Assembly (NCBI GenBank): GCA_002441445.1
Contig: DJWC01000147.1
Coordinates: forward strand, 92,362-156,361
Length of the DNA: 64,000 nt
DNA from: Pusillimonas sp. UBA6240
GTDB taxonomy: Bacteria; Pseudomonadota; Gammaproteobacteria; Burkholderiales; Burkholderiaceae_B
Reading direction: 5' to 3'
How positions within the stretch are numbered: position 1 is the first letter of the stretch; every line of letters starts with the position of its first letter. Positions 26,147 to 34,092 of the stretch are shown one piece after another. The translations under genes were made by a program, and so were the position numbers. The notes below the pieces were generated by a model. It was not told where the DNA came from and ran no database searches. It saw only the letters and a list, made by a program, of their open reading frames with translations.

Positions 26147-27615
26147 GCCACGACGCCGCGCTCGCGCGCCCATACAATGACGGCGCTGCGCTTGTGCACG
26201 CCCACCTTCGTATAGATGGCCGCCAGGTGGTTGCGCACGGTATTGCGGGATACGCCCAGGGTGGAGGCGATCTCCGGGTCGCCCAGGCCCTGGCATACCA
26301 GGCCCAGTACTTCTTTTTCGCGCGTGGTCAGATCGGCCAATTCACCGGCCTTGGCGTTCGGCCCTTGCGGCTGTCGCAGCTGGGCTAGCTTTTCGATGAT
26401 GGATCGGCTGAACCAGGATGCGTCTTTTAGAACGTTATCGATGGCGGCCATGAGTTCCACCTCCGTCCGCTTGCGTTCGGTGACGTCCTGGATGACGCAA
26501 AGCACGCATTGTTCATCTTGTATGGTTACGGTCTCGGCCGAGGCCAGGCAGTCGAGGGTGGTGCTGTCCTTGCAGCGCAGCCGCAGCGGAAAATCCCGGA
26601 CGCTGCCCGTCTGGCGCAGCGCCGCCTCGAGCTTCCGATATTCCTGCGCATGCGCCCACAGTTCCAGTTTGGCCGGCGGCTGGCCGACGATATCGTGCCG
26701 CGCATGGGCCGTCGCATGCAGGAATGCCTCGTTCACATCCAGCACGCAGGCGGGCTTCGAAGAACTGACCATCATGGGCACCGGCGCGAGCCTGAAGGCT
26801 GTCGAGAATCGCTCTTCCGACTCCCGCAGCGCATTTTCGGTCTTCTTCATGGCGTCCAGATCGATGAAGGTGAACAGCATGCATGCTTCCTTGCACATCT
26901 CTATGGGCTGGCCGGCGGTGATGACCCATTTATGATCGCCCCCGGCCACCCGCAGCCGAGCCTCGGTCTGGGCGATGGTCGTGCCTTGCTTCAGATTGGC
27001 GATGGCCTCGTCCCTGTCGCGGGCGTCTTCCAGCACGTCCAGTTCATAGATGGAGCGCCCGAGCACGTCGCTGGCGCGATAGGCCGTCATCTTCTGGAAA
27101 CCGCTGTTCACCTTCACAAAACGCAAGTCGGACAGCCGGCATATCAGCGCGGGAGCGGGATTGGCTTCGAATGCTTGTTCGAAACGCTGCTCGGCTTCGA
27201 TCCCCTCGGTGACATCCTGAATGACCAGCGCCGCCATGTCCAGTTTTCCGGCTTCGTCGAAGAGCGGAAGGCCGCGCACCGCATGGTAGCGGCAGAATCC
27301 GTCGTCCCGGCCGCGCCGCGTGACTTGCACCACGACACCGGAAAATTTTTCTTTCGCCAGCAGGCGTTCGATCGGATACTGCCTGGCGGTCAGCAGACGA
27401 TGGTTGCGGTATGCAAGTACGTATCTTTTTCTGTATTCGGGCCCCGTTGCGCCCAGCTCGCTGAGCCGGCTCGCGCCATGCATGGCAAGCGCCGCGGGGT
27501 TGGCCCAAACGATGCCGCGGTCCGCCTTGAGCAAGATTATTCCCTCGTTGGAGCCGGAGATGATCTCCTGCAGCTTTTGATGGTACTTATCGGGAATCGC
27601 CATCCTTCCAGCCAT
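26110..27615 (-). CDS. PAS-domain regulator with LuxR-type C-terminal helix-turn-helix
   Basis: 501 residues with several PAS-like sensory modules in a row (roughly 15-115, 135-245 and 255-370), each starting with a phrase like GIIL.KADRGIVWANPAALA or APALICRLSDLRFVKVN. A LuxR DNA-binding domain follows near the C-terminus: LTTREKEVLGLVCQG and SRNTVRNHLAAIYTKVGVH. There is no receiver domain, so signals enter through PAS. The ATG at 27615 has AGGAGGCGCGT; the open frame extends further but without a start signal. A palindrome at 27774-27791 lies upstream. Confidence 0.9.
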   Translation of the reverse strand: MAGRMAIPDKYHQKLQEIISGSNEGIILLKADRGIVWANPAALAMHGASRLSELGATGPEYRKRYVLAYRNHRLLTARQYPIERLLAKEKFSGVVVQVTRRGRDDGFCRYHAVRGLPLFDEAGKLDMAALVIQDVTEGIEAEQRFEQAFEANPAPALICRLSDLRFVKVNSGFQKMTAYRASDVLGRSIYELDVLEDARDRDEAIANLKQGTTIAQTEARLRVAGGDHKWVITAGQPIEMCKEACMLFTFIDLDAMKKTENALRESEERFSTAFRLAPVPMMVSSSKPACVLDVNEAFLHATAHARHDIVGQPPAKLELWAHAQEYRKLEAALRQTGSVRDFPLRLRCKDSTTLDCLASAETVTIQDEQCVLCVIQDVTERKRTEVELMAAIDNVLKDASWFSRSIIEKLAQLRQPQGPNAKAGELADLTTREKEVLGLVCQGLGDPEIASTLGVSRNTVRNHLAAIYTKVGVHKRSAVIVWARERGVVAYDKPLSRRKGS

Positions 27616-27773
27616 ACGCGCCTCCTGTTGTAGCCGTTCTTCAAAGCCCGGCCCGAATGCTGCGCCGGCTGTGCAGGCAGACTCGCGGCTTCGGGCTGTG
27701 GGGGGGCTGCATTGCGCCCGACCTGCCAGGCCCCCTTTGTTTACCTCTGTCGGCTTAATCAGGCCGGCGATGG

Positions 27774-27791
27774 CTAGTACAAAAGTACTAG
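27774..27791. promoter_or_regulatory. Palindrome upstream of the PAS-LuxR gene
   Basis: CTAGTAC and GTACTAG form a 7-bp perfect inverted repeat around AAAA, extendable with flanking GCGA/TCGC. It lies between the divergent PAS-LuxR and small hypothetical genes. LuxR-type dimers bind such sites, so autoregulation is a reasonable guess. Confidence 0.5.
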
Positions 27792-27923
27792 TCGCTATGA
27801 GGCATGGATACCTTGGAAAATGCATTTTTCCTTGGTATGCTGCGCTACCCATGCGGTTCACGCATAAGGTCGGGGTTCTACGAAAAAGAACTGGTATCTG
27901 TTAATGATAGCAAGGTACGCACG

Positions 27924-28187
27924 GTGGAATACAGCAAGTTTGCTCAGCAGTTGAATAAGGCAGCCGGTGGAAAAATTACAGCCTACCTCGATAAAGAGAA
28001 CGGATGTGAGCTTTTTCTAGGATCCGACAACAGGATTTTCGTACCGCTGGAAATCATTCAGTACCAGTGTTCAGCAGCCTTGGCATTCTTGCGCGACTGC
28101 ATCAACAACGACGGCGCCCGCGGCCGTTTCATCCTGTCCGAACTGGACGACGGCGGCTTCGAGCTCGAAGCCGTGAAAGACACCTGA
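27924..28187 (+). CDS. Small conserved hypothetical protein
   Basis: 87 residues from a GTG at 27924, with AAGG eight bases before it. The frame is open from an ATG at 27804, but the extra residues look less protein-like and the ribosome site there is poor. The product contains LNKAAGGKITAYLDKENGCE, LFLGSDNRIFVPLEIIQY and a C-terminal FILSELDDGGFELEAV. No signal peptide or transmembrane segment. Its GC content is lower in the first half than its neighbours. Function unknown. Confidence 0.65.
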   Translation: MEYSKFAQQLNKAAGGKITAYLDKENGCELFLGSDNRIFVPLEIIQYQCSAALAFLRDCINNDGARGRFILSELDDGGFELEAVKDT

Positions 28188-28247
28188 GGTCCGCTCCTGC
28201 CGTTGCGGGCATCAGCGGTCCACCGTTTTTTTTGCAGCGCGGCGCCA

Positions 28248-28328
28248 TCAGGCCGCCGCCAGGCAGCGCTCGATGTCTTGCACGCAGACGGCCACTTGCC
28301 TGTCGACGTAGGTCAGCCGCCTGTCCAT
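28248..28328 (-). pseudogene. Remnant of an IclR regulator 3' end
   Basis: On the minus strand this encodes RLTYVDRQVAVCVQDIERC followed by LAAA and a stop. The intact IclR gene at 36656-37411 ends RLTYVDRQIAACVQEIERC, LAA, stop. The DNA match extends a few bases past the stop (GGCGCCATCA against GGCGCCGTCA). There is no upstream IclR coding left: the frame is lost before base 28340. It is the tail of a lost paralogue next to the hydrolase/XRE locus. Confidence 0.8.
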
Positions 28329-28367
28329 AGCCTGGCCAGTGCGCATGCTCTTTTAGTGTCGGCAATT

Positions 28368-28991
28368 CTAGAACGTCGGCGGCGTATTTACCCAAATGAC
28401 GCGGGTGGGCACCTTGCTCGTGCTGGGGTTGCCATAGCTGTGCGGGATGTCTGAACGGAAGAAGAACGAATCGCCTTCTTCGGCGATATATATATTTCCG
28501 TCCAGGTTGAGCTCCAGGATGCCTTCCAGCACATAGCCCATTTCTTCGCCCTCGTGCTGCAGGGCTTCCATGCTGTAGCCGCCCGGCTCGATGATGTGCA
28601 GATTGCCTTGCAGCAAATATCCCGGCCCCGGCGGCACCAGCCGCTGCAAATGTATACCGTGGCCATTATGGTCTGTGACCAGTATCGGCCTGTCGGTTGC
28701 TTTCAATACCACCGAGCCCTCGTCCCCGTCTTCGGCGAAGAGCGCGGACATATTGATGCCCAGCGCGCTGCAGATTTTATGCAGCATGGTGATGGACGGG
28801 TTCGCCTTGCGGTTTTCTATTTTGGACAAGGCGCTGACGGAACAGCCTATGCTGCGGGCCATGGCTTGCAGGGTCAGCCCGCGCGTCAGCCGCGCATGTT
28901 TGATGCGCGTTCCCAGCCGGGCGGCATGATCGCCTTCCTCGTAGGGCCTGGCGCCGTATCGGGCGCCGTCGTCGTAGTCTTGAGTTTTCAT
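28368..28991 (-). CDS. XRE family regulator with C-terminal cupin domain
   Basis: 207 residues. Helix-turn-helix in about residues 25-80: LGTRIKHARLTRGLTLQAMA, then SIGCSVSALSKIENRKANPS. The cupin sensor is at about 120-195, with HEGEEMGYVLEGILEL and GDSFFFRSDIPHSYGNPS. Such proteins (PuuR/SutR-like) bind a small ligand in the cupin and regulate the adjacent catabolic operon, here the divergent hydrolase/TRAP operon. ATG at 28991 has GGAAGTGAAAGA before it. Confidence 0.93.
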   Translation of the reverse strand: MKTQDYDDGARYGARPYEEGDHAARLGTRIKHARLTRGLTLQAMARSIGCSVSALSKIENRKANPSITMLHKICSALGINMSALFAEDGDEGSVVLKATDRPILVTDHNGHGIHLQRLVPPGPGYLLQGNLHIIEPGGYSMEALQHEGEEMGYVLEGILELNLDGNIYIAEEGDSFFFRSDIPHSYGNPSTSKVPTRVIWVNTPPTF

Positions 28992-29296
28992 TCTTTCACT
29001 TCCCTGGCGCGCCCTCGCCGGCGCACATTGTGATTATATATTCCTGTTATTCAAACTAGTTGAATTAAATTACTTATTACTTTATTCTATCGACAATAAG
29101 TTGAAAAACATGCATTCCAGGAGACATCAACCGCCCGGCCGCGCCGCGTCACGCCCCATCTTCCGCGGGCGGGCAGCCAGTTCGGGGCAGTGAACATACA
29201 CGGCGGCCGCTCCGCCGCCGCAACAAGATTCTAGGCAGTATTCCGCACAATCTCCGGCAAGCCTTCCGGCTGCCGTACAACAGGAGTTGGCTGTAT
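28992..29296. other. Divergent control region, XRE-cupin gene and hydrolase operon
   Basis: This 305-base gap holds no gene. Its left half (29030-29110) is strikingly AT-rich for the window. An inverted repeat TTCAA-N5-TTGAA lies at 29050-29064, a plausible XRE operator. The right half is GC-rich, with inexact GCCGCC-type palindromes near 29200-29225. No clear -35/-10 pair could be assigned. Confidence 0.5.
29050..29064. promoter_or_regulatory. TTCAA-N5-TTGAA inverted repeat
   Basis: Five-base arms around ACTAG, in the AT-rich part of the divergent region and about 59 bases from the XRE-cupin start codon. It is a candidate operator for that protein, based on position only. Confidence 0.45.
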
Positions 29297-30502
29297 ATGG
29301 AACAGAAGTTGATCAACGAAGTGGCCCTGAGCAACGAGGGGTGCTACAAGCCTTATGGCTGGCATCATTGGCCGCAGTATCCCTGGATGTCCTACCAATT
29401 CCGCCGCGTTCTGGGGGAAACCCAGGAAGGCGGCGGCGCAGTCAGCGAATGCTTCCAGACAGCCAGCCGCATAGACCCGTCCGACAGCGAATCCTGGCAT
29501 AAAGAATGGCTCGCCACGGGCGATAAAAACCGGGCGGGCGGCGACCAGGCCGAAGCACGCGGGCATATCGTTACGGCTCAGCACTACTGGTTGCGGGCGG
29601 TGAACTATTACCGCCAATCGGAATTCTGGCTGGAAGGCGCCGACCCGCGCCGCCTGCAAGTATTCGACAAGCTGGAATACTGCACCGAGAAATGGGGCCG
29701 GTACTTGAACCCGCCGCTGGAAAAAGTTCAGGTGCCATATCTGGACGGCCAATTCCTGTACGCCTATTTTCTGCGGGCGCCTTATAGCAAAGAGGCGCGC
29801 CAGCCGGTCCTCATGTGCTTCGGCGGCCTGGATTCATTCAAGGACGAGATGTGGTTCATGGTCGCGCACGGCGCCATCCGCCGCGGCATGTCGGTGCTGA
29901 TGGTTGACGGCCCGGGGCAGGGCGGCACCATCAGGCGCAACAAGATCGTCAACCGCCACGACTACGAAGTGCCGGTGGGCAAGTGCATCGATTACCTTGA
30001 AACCCGCAGCGACATCGACCCCGCCCGCATCGCCATGAGCGGCTCCAGCCTCGGCGGCTATTACGCGGCCCGGGCGGCCTCCTTCGAGCATCGCCTGGCC
30101 GCGGCCGTCTCGCATGGCGCCATCTGGAGCGTGAACGAACTCTGGGGCGAAGCCGACGACAGCCATGGCCTGGCGGGCCACATCCGTTGGGTGTTCGGCG
30201 TCGGCAGCATGCAAGAGGCCTTCGAGAAAGGCAAGGATTTCACCCTGGATGGCGTCATCGACAAAATCCGCTGCCCCTATCTGATCGTGCATGGCGGCTA
30301 CGACGTGCTGGGCGTGGCGCAGGCCAGCAAGGCCTATGAGTACGCCAGGAAACATGGCGTGGACGTGACGCTGGACCTGGTCGGGGAAGAGGAAACCGGC
30401 GCGGAGCATTGCCAGCATGACAATCCCACGCTGGGGCAGGACCGCATCAACGATTGGCTGGCCGACCGGCTGGGCATCGATCAGCGCAGCCTGGCCTGCT
30501 AG
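29297..30502 (+). CDS. Alpha/beta hydrolase, 2,6-dihydroxypseudooxynicotine hydrolase-like
   Basis: 401 residues with an N-terminal helical part (about 1-140) and a catalytic core. The nucleophile elbow is SGSSLGGYYAAR, the acid lies in HGGYDVLGV and the His in TGAEHCQHDNP. These features fit C-C or ester hydrolases of the FrsA/DHPON-hydrolase group. Homologues lie at 38691 (about 55-60% identical by eye) and 40053 (more distant). ATG at 29297 has CAGGAG. It leads an operon with a TRAP transporter, an amidase-like hydrolase, an aldehyde dehydrogenase and an amidohydrolase, so it probably opens or trims a cyclic or aromatic-derived substrate. Confidence 0.9.
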   Translation: MEQKLINEVALSNEGCYKPYGWHHWPQYPWMSYQFRRVLGETQEGGGAVSECFQTASRIDPSDSESWHKEWLATGDKNRAGGDQAEARGHIVTAQHYWLRAVNYYRQSEFWLEGADPRRLQVFDKLEYCTEKWGRYLNPPLEKVQVPYLDGQFLYAYFLRAPYSKEARQPVLMCFGGLDSFKDEMWFMVAHGAIRRGMSVLMVDGPGQGGTIRRNKIVNRHDYEVPVGKCIDYLETRSDIDPARIAMSGSSLGGYYAARAASFEHRLAAAVSHGAIWSVNELWGEADDSHGLAGHIRWVFGVGSMQEAFEKGKDFTLDGVIDKIRCPYLIVHGGYDVLGVAQASKAYEYARKHGVDVTLDLVGEEETGAEHCQHDNPTLGQDRINDWLADRLGIDQRSLAC

Positions 30503-30535
30503 GCAACGCATATCCACCGTAAACAGGAGACTCCC

Positions 30536-31570
30536 ATGAAGACCGGCTATCTGCTCAAGACAACGATATATGCCGCAGGGTTTGCGGCAGGAACTTTCAC
30601 CTTGGGGCTCGCAGCGGCCCCGGCCATGGCGCGCACGCCCGTCATGAAGATCGCCCATGTTGCGCCGCAGGGCGACCCGCGCGATACGGCGGCCCGCCAT
30701 GTCGCCGACCTGTTGAACAAGTCGGACACTTGCAAGATAGACGCCAAAGTCTATCCGTCGGGGCAATTGGGCTCCACCACGGATCTGATCGAAGGCATGC
30801 AGCTCGGGTCGCTGGAAGCGGTGATCCTGCCCGGCTCTTTTCTCGTGGGCTTCCAGCCCATCATGGGCTTGATGGATTTTCCTTATTTCTGGCCCAGCGA
30901 CCTGAAGAAACTGCTGGCTTTGCATCAAAGCGATGCGGTGCGCAAGATGCTGGACAGCACAGACAGCCAGGGCGTCAAGTCGCTAGCCATCTGGCACACG
31001 GGCTACAAGCAATGGACGGCAAACAGCCCCCTGGCCGCGCCCGGCGATTACAAAGGGAAAAAGGCCCGCGTCATGCCTTCACCCGTACTGGTTGCCCAGC
31101 AAAAGGCCCTGGGTCTGATCCCAGTGGACATGCCTTTCGGCGAAACGTATAACGCCTTGCAATCCGGGGCCATCCAGGCCCAGGAAAATCCCATTTCAAC
31201 CAGCTATGTCATGCGCTTTTACGAAGTGCAGTCGCATATCACGCTGACCAGCCACGGCACGCTCGACCAAGTCTTCATGGTGTCCAAGGCATGGTTCGAC
31301 AAGCTGCCCGAAGCCTGCCGGGCGGAAATCGGCAAGGCGGTGAAGTCGGGCAGCCAGGTGGTGGTCGACGAAACACTGAAGCTGGACGACAAGGGCCTGA
31401 ACGCCATGAAGGCGGCCGGCGTGAAGGTGGTGGAACCGACGCAGGACGAGCTGGCCAAGCTGCGCGGCGTCACGGATCCGGCCGTCCGCAAGGAATTCCG
31501 GTCGCTGACGGGCGACAAGGGCCTCAAGGTCCTCAAGGCCATCGAAGCGGAAATCGCCAAACTGGGGTGA
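30536..31570 (+). CDS. TRAP transporter substrate-binding protein (DctP family)
   Basis: 344 residues. A signal peptide with a hydrophobic run ends at APAMA. PSGQLGSTTDLIEGMQLGS is the family block, the ligand-carboxylate Arg is in KKARVMPSP, and IQAQENPIS gives the conserved Asn. ATG at 30536 follows AGGAGACTCCC. The membrane subunits come directly downstream, so this is a complete TRAP system, presumably importing the operon's substrate. Confidence 0.95.
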   Translation: MKTGYLLKTTIYAAGFAAGTFTLGLAAAPAMARTPVMKIAHVAPQGDPRDTAARHVADLLNKSDTCKIDAKVYPSGQLGSTTDLIEGMQLGSLEAVILPGSFLVGFQPIMGLMDFPYFWPSDLKKLLALHQSDAVRKMLDSTDSQGVKSLAIWHTGYKQWTANSPLAAPGDYKGKKARVMPSPVLVAQQKALGLIPVDMPFGETYNALQSGAIQAQENPISTSYVMRFYEVQSHITLTSHGTLDQVFMVSKAWFDKLPEACRAEIGKAVKSGSQVVVDETLKLDDKGLNAMKAAGVKVVEPTQDELAKLRGVTDPAVRKEFRSLTGDKGLKVLKAIEAEIAKLG

Positions 31571-31573
31571 AGC

Positions 31574-32131
31574 ATGGTGATATTGGGCCGGATTTTTGGC
31601 TTGGTCGACGGGCTGGTCAGCTCGCTGGCGGGAATCGCGCTGTGGGTGATGACTCTGGTGCTGTTCATCGGCAGCCTGGCCCGTTATTTCGCTGATTTTG
31701 CATTCGTGGGCGGCGCCGAGCTGGCCCGGTACCTGATGGTATGGCTGACTTTTCTGGGCAGCTATCTTCTAGTCCGGGTGCAGCGCCATATCAGCGTCGA
31801 CCTGCTGTCCAAGGCCGTGGGTGTGCGGGCCAAGCGCGCGCTGGATATCGCCATCAGTATCGCAGGGGCCTTGCTGCTGGGCTATATCGCCTGGCTGGGG
31901 TGGAACCTGACCTCGCTGATTTTCAACACCGGGCAGATGATGAGCAGCCTGCCCATTCAGCGGGGCTGGATCTATCTTTCCGTGCCGGTCGGCTGCGGGC
32001 TGATGTCCCTGGCTTATGTATTCCAACTATTAGTGCTGATATTCGGGGGCGACCTGCCCAAGGCCGAGGATTTCGGCCTAACCCCGGAAGTGCCCGAAGC
32101 CTTGCCGGGCGACGGCGAGCACAAGGAGTAA
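31574..32131 (+). CDS. TRAP transporter small permease (DctQ)
   Basis: 185 residues with four hydrophobic segments: LVSSLAGIALWVMTLVLFIG near the start, YLMVWLTFLGSYLLV, ISIAGALLLGYIAWLGW and YLSVPVGCGLMSLAYVF. The motif WLTFLGSYLLVRVQRHISVD is the DctQ signature loop (quoted in part: QRHISVD). It starts 3 bases after the DctP stop and ends 6 bases before DctM. It scaffolds the large permease. Confidence 0.93.
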   Translation: MVILGRIFGLVDGLVSSLAGIALWVMTLVLFIGSLARYFADFAFVGGAELARYLMVWLTFLGSYLLVRVQRHISVDLLSKAVGVRAKRALDIAISIAGALLLGYIAWLGWNLTSLIFNTGQMMSSLPIQRGWIYLSVPVGCGLMSLAYVFQLLVLIFGGDLPKAEDFGLTPEVPEALPGDGEHKE

Positions 32132-32137
32132 GCAAGC

Positions 32138-33415
32138 ATGCCCGCAACCCTACTCGTCGTCGTATTGCTGGCCCTGCTGGCATTTTCCTTTCCCATCTTC
32201 ATCGCCATCCTGGCGGGCACCGTCCTGTCCTTCGAGCTGCTGGGCCCCGGCATGCCCGGCCAGGTGCTGCCGCAGCGCATGGTGGAGGGCGTGAATGTCT
32301 TCGCGCTGCTGGCTGTGCCTTTGTTCATCTTTGCAGCGGATATCATCGGGCGCGGCCAGATAGGCCGGCGGCTGGTGGAATTGATGGAAAGCTTCGTTGG
32401 CCACCTGCGCGGCGGGCTCGCCATTGCGACCGTGCTGTCTTGCGCCTTCTTCGGGGCTATCTCCGGAATCGGCGCCGCGGCCGTCGTCAGCATCGGCCCC
32501 ATCGTATATCCCGCCATGCGGCGCATGGGGTACTCGCAGAACTTCACGGTGGGGCTGATTCTGTCGGCATCCACCCTGGCCATGCTGATTCCGCCGGGCG
32601 TGGCGATGATCATCTATGCCGTGCAAACCTCCAACTCCGTGGCCCAGGTCTTTTTGGCGGGGCTTTGCGCGGGCGTGGTCTTCGTGCTGTTTCTTTCCGC
32701 CTGGGCCTATATCTATGCCCGGCGCACGGGCATAGCAACGCAAGAGCGGGTGCCCATACCTGAACGCCTGCGCCGCCTGAAGCAGGCGGGCTGGGCCTTG
32801 GGCTTGCCGGCCGTGATATTCGGCGGCATCTATGGCGGCGTGTTCACGCCGACGGAAGCGGCCGCGGTGGCCTGCGTTTACGCGGCGTTGGTGGAAGTGC
32901 TGGTATACCGGCAGCTATCTTTGTGGGACCTGCTGAAAATCACGCGGCCCTCGGCCATCATGATCGCCGCGCTGCTGATATTGATTTCAGCGGGCAGCCT
33001 GATGAGCTGGTTCCTGACCGTCGAGAACGTGCCTTCCCAGATCGCGTCCATACTGGACGGCGTGCCGTCCGGCGCTGTGCTGGCCATGATCAATGCGCTG
33101 TTCCTTGTCGCGGGCATGTTCATCGATCCGAATTCGGCGGTCATCATACTGGCCCCGCTGATTCACCCTACCGTGACGGCTTTGGGGCTGGACGGTGTGC
33201 ATCTGGGCGCCGTCATCGTGTTCAACCTGGCCATCGGCATGATCACGCCGCCTTTCGGCCTCAATATTTTCATCGCCATTCCCACGTTCCGCATCTCTTA
33301 TATGGATGCGGTCAAGGGCGTCCTGCCTTTCATCCTGATCAGCCTGATCGTGCTGGCGCTGATCACCTATGTTCCCGTGCTGACCACCTGGCTGCCTGCG
33401 TTGACGCACGGGTAA
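32138..33415 (+). CDS. TRAP transporter large permease (DctM)
   Basis: 425 residues with about twelve membrane segments. Family marks are VPLFIFAADIIGRGQIGRRL near residue 65 and GAISGIGAAAVVSIGPI around 110, as well as IYGGVFTPTEAAAVA, FIDPNSAVIILAPL and GMITPPFGLN. It is the Na+-coupled channel subunit of the DctPQM system. AAGGAGTAAGCAAGC precedes its ATG. Confidence 0.96.
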   Translation: MPATLLVVVLLALLAFSFPIFIAILAGTVLSFELLGPGMPGQVLPQRMVEGVNVFALLAVPLFIFAADIIGRGQIGRRLVELMESFVGHLRGGLAIATVLSCAFFGAISGIGAAAVVSIGPIVYPAMRRMGYSQNFTVGLILSASTLAMLIPPGVAMIIYAVQTSNSVAQVFLAGLCAGVVFVLFLSAWAYIYARRTGIATQERVPIPERLRRLKQAGWALGLPAVIFGGIYGGVFTPTEAAAVACVYAALVEVLVYRQLSLWDLLKITRPSAIMIAALLILISAGSLMSWFLTVENVPSQIASILDGVPSGAVLAMINALFLVAGMFIDPNSAVIILAPLIHPTVTALGLDGVHLGAVIVFNLAIGMITPPFGLNIFIAIPTFRISYMDAVKGVLPFILISLIVLALITYVPVLTTWLPALTHG

Positions 33416-33445
33416 GCAGGCAGGCGCCAAGTCAAGGAGTGCTTT

Positions 33446-34075
33446 ATGTCATTCGGAGTCGATGAGATTCGTCCCGCTGTCGTAGCCATAGATTTGCACC
33501 GAGGCCATCTGGACCCGGAGGTGGCGACCATGCCGCTGACGCCAGAAAAGTCCCGGGCCGTGATCCAGGCCAATCGGCAGTTTTTCGAGTCATGCCGCGA
33601 GGCGGGCATACCTATCATTCATTTGCTGACCTATTACCGCAGCGTGGATGAGATACGCAGCAATCCATTTTGGCGGACGCGCGCCGAAGATCCGTCCGCC
33701 ACGCGCAAGCATGTGCTGCGCCACAACTTGTGGGACGGTCCCGGCGTGGAGGTCATGCCTGAACTGCTCGACGAGCGCGATTGGATCGTCAACACCAAGC
33801 GGCGCTACGACTGCTTCATGGGCAGCGACCTGGATTTCACCTTGAAGAAAAACGGCTTCAATACCCTGCTGATCACTGGCGTCAATACCAACTCCTGCGT
33901 GCTGGCTACCACGACGGCCGCCTGCGTGCGCGATTTCGCCGCCATCGTCATCGAGGACTGCGTGGATACGATAGACGGGCCGGAGGCGCACGCAGCCGCC
34001 TTGCGTTGCGTGCGGACCGCCTTCGGCTGGGTCATGTCGGGCCGTGAAGCCATCGCCGCGGTCAAGCGAGCCTGA
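33446..34075 (+). CDS. Cysteine hydrolase, isochorismatase-like (amidase type)
   Basis: 209 residues. The catalytic triad Asp-Lys-Cys is visible in VAIDLHRGHL, VNTKRRYDCF and TGVNTNSCVLAT. Family members hydrolyse amides such as maleamate, nicotinamide or N-carbamoyl compounds, or isochorismate. CAAGGAGTGC precedes ATG 33446. Its stop TGA overlaps the possible ATG of the next gene (TGATG). The operon suggests release of ammonia from an amide intermediate. Confidence 0.9.
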   Translation: MSFGVDEIRPAVVAIDLHRGHLDPEVATMPLTPEKSRAVIQANRQFFESCREAGIPIIHLLTYYRSVDEIRSNPFWRTRAEDPSATRKHVLRHNLWDGPGVEVMPELLDERDWIVNTKRRYDCFMGSDLDFTLKKNGFNTLLITGVNTNSCVLATTTAACVRDFAAIVIEDCVDTIDGPEAHAAALRCVRTAFGWVMSGREAIAAVKRA

Positions 34076-34092
34076 TGCGGGAGACATGCGAC

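Noticed and set aside
28240..28330. Repeat shared with 36650-36740, possibly ends of a mobile element
   Set aside because: The similarity is explained by the coding 3' end of IclR genes. There are no terminal inverted repeats, target duplications or transposase genes.
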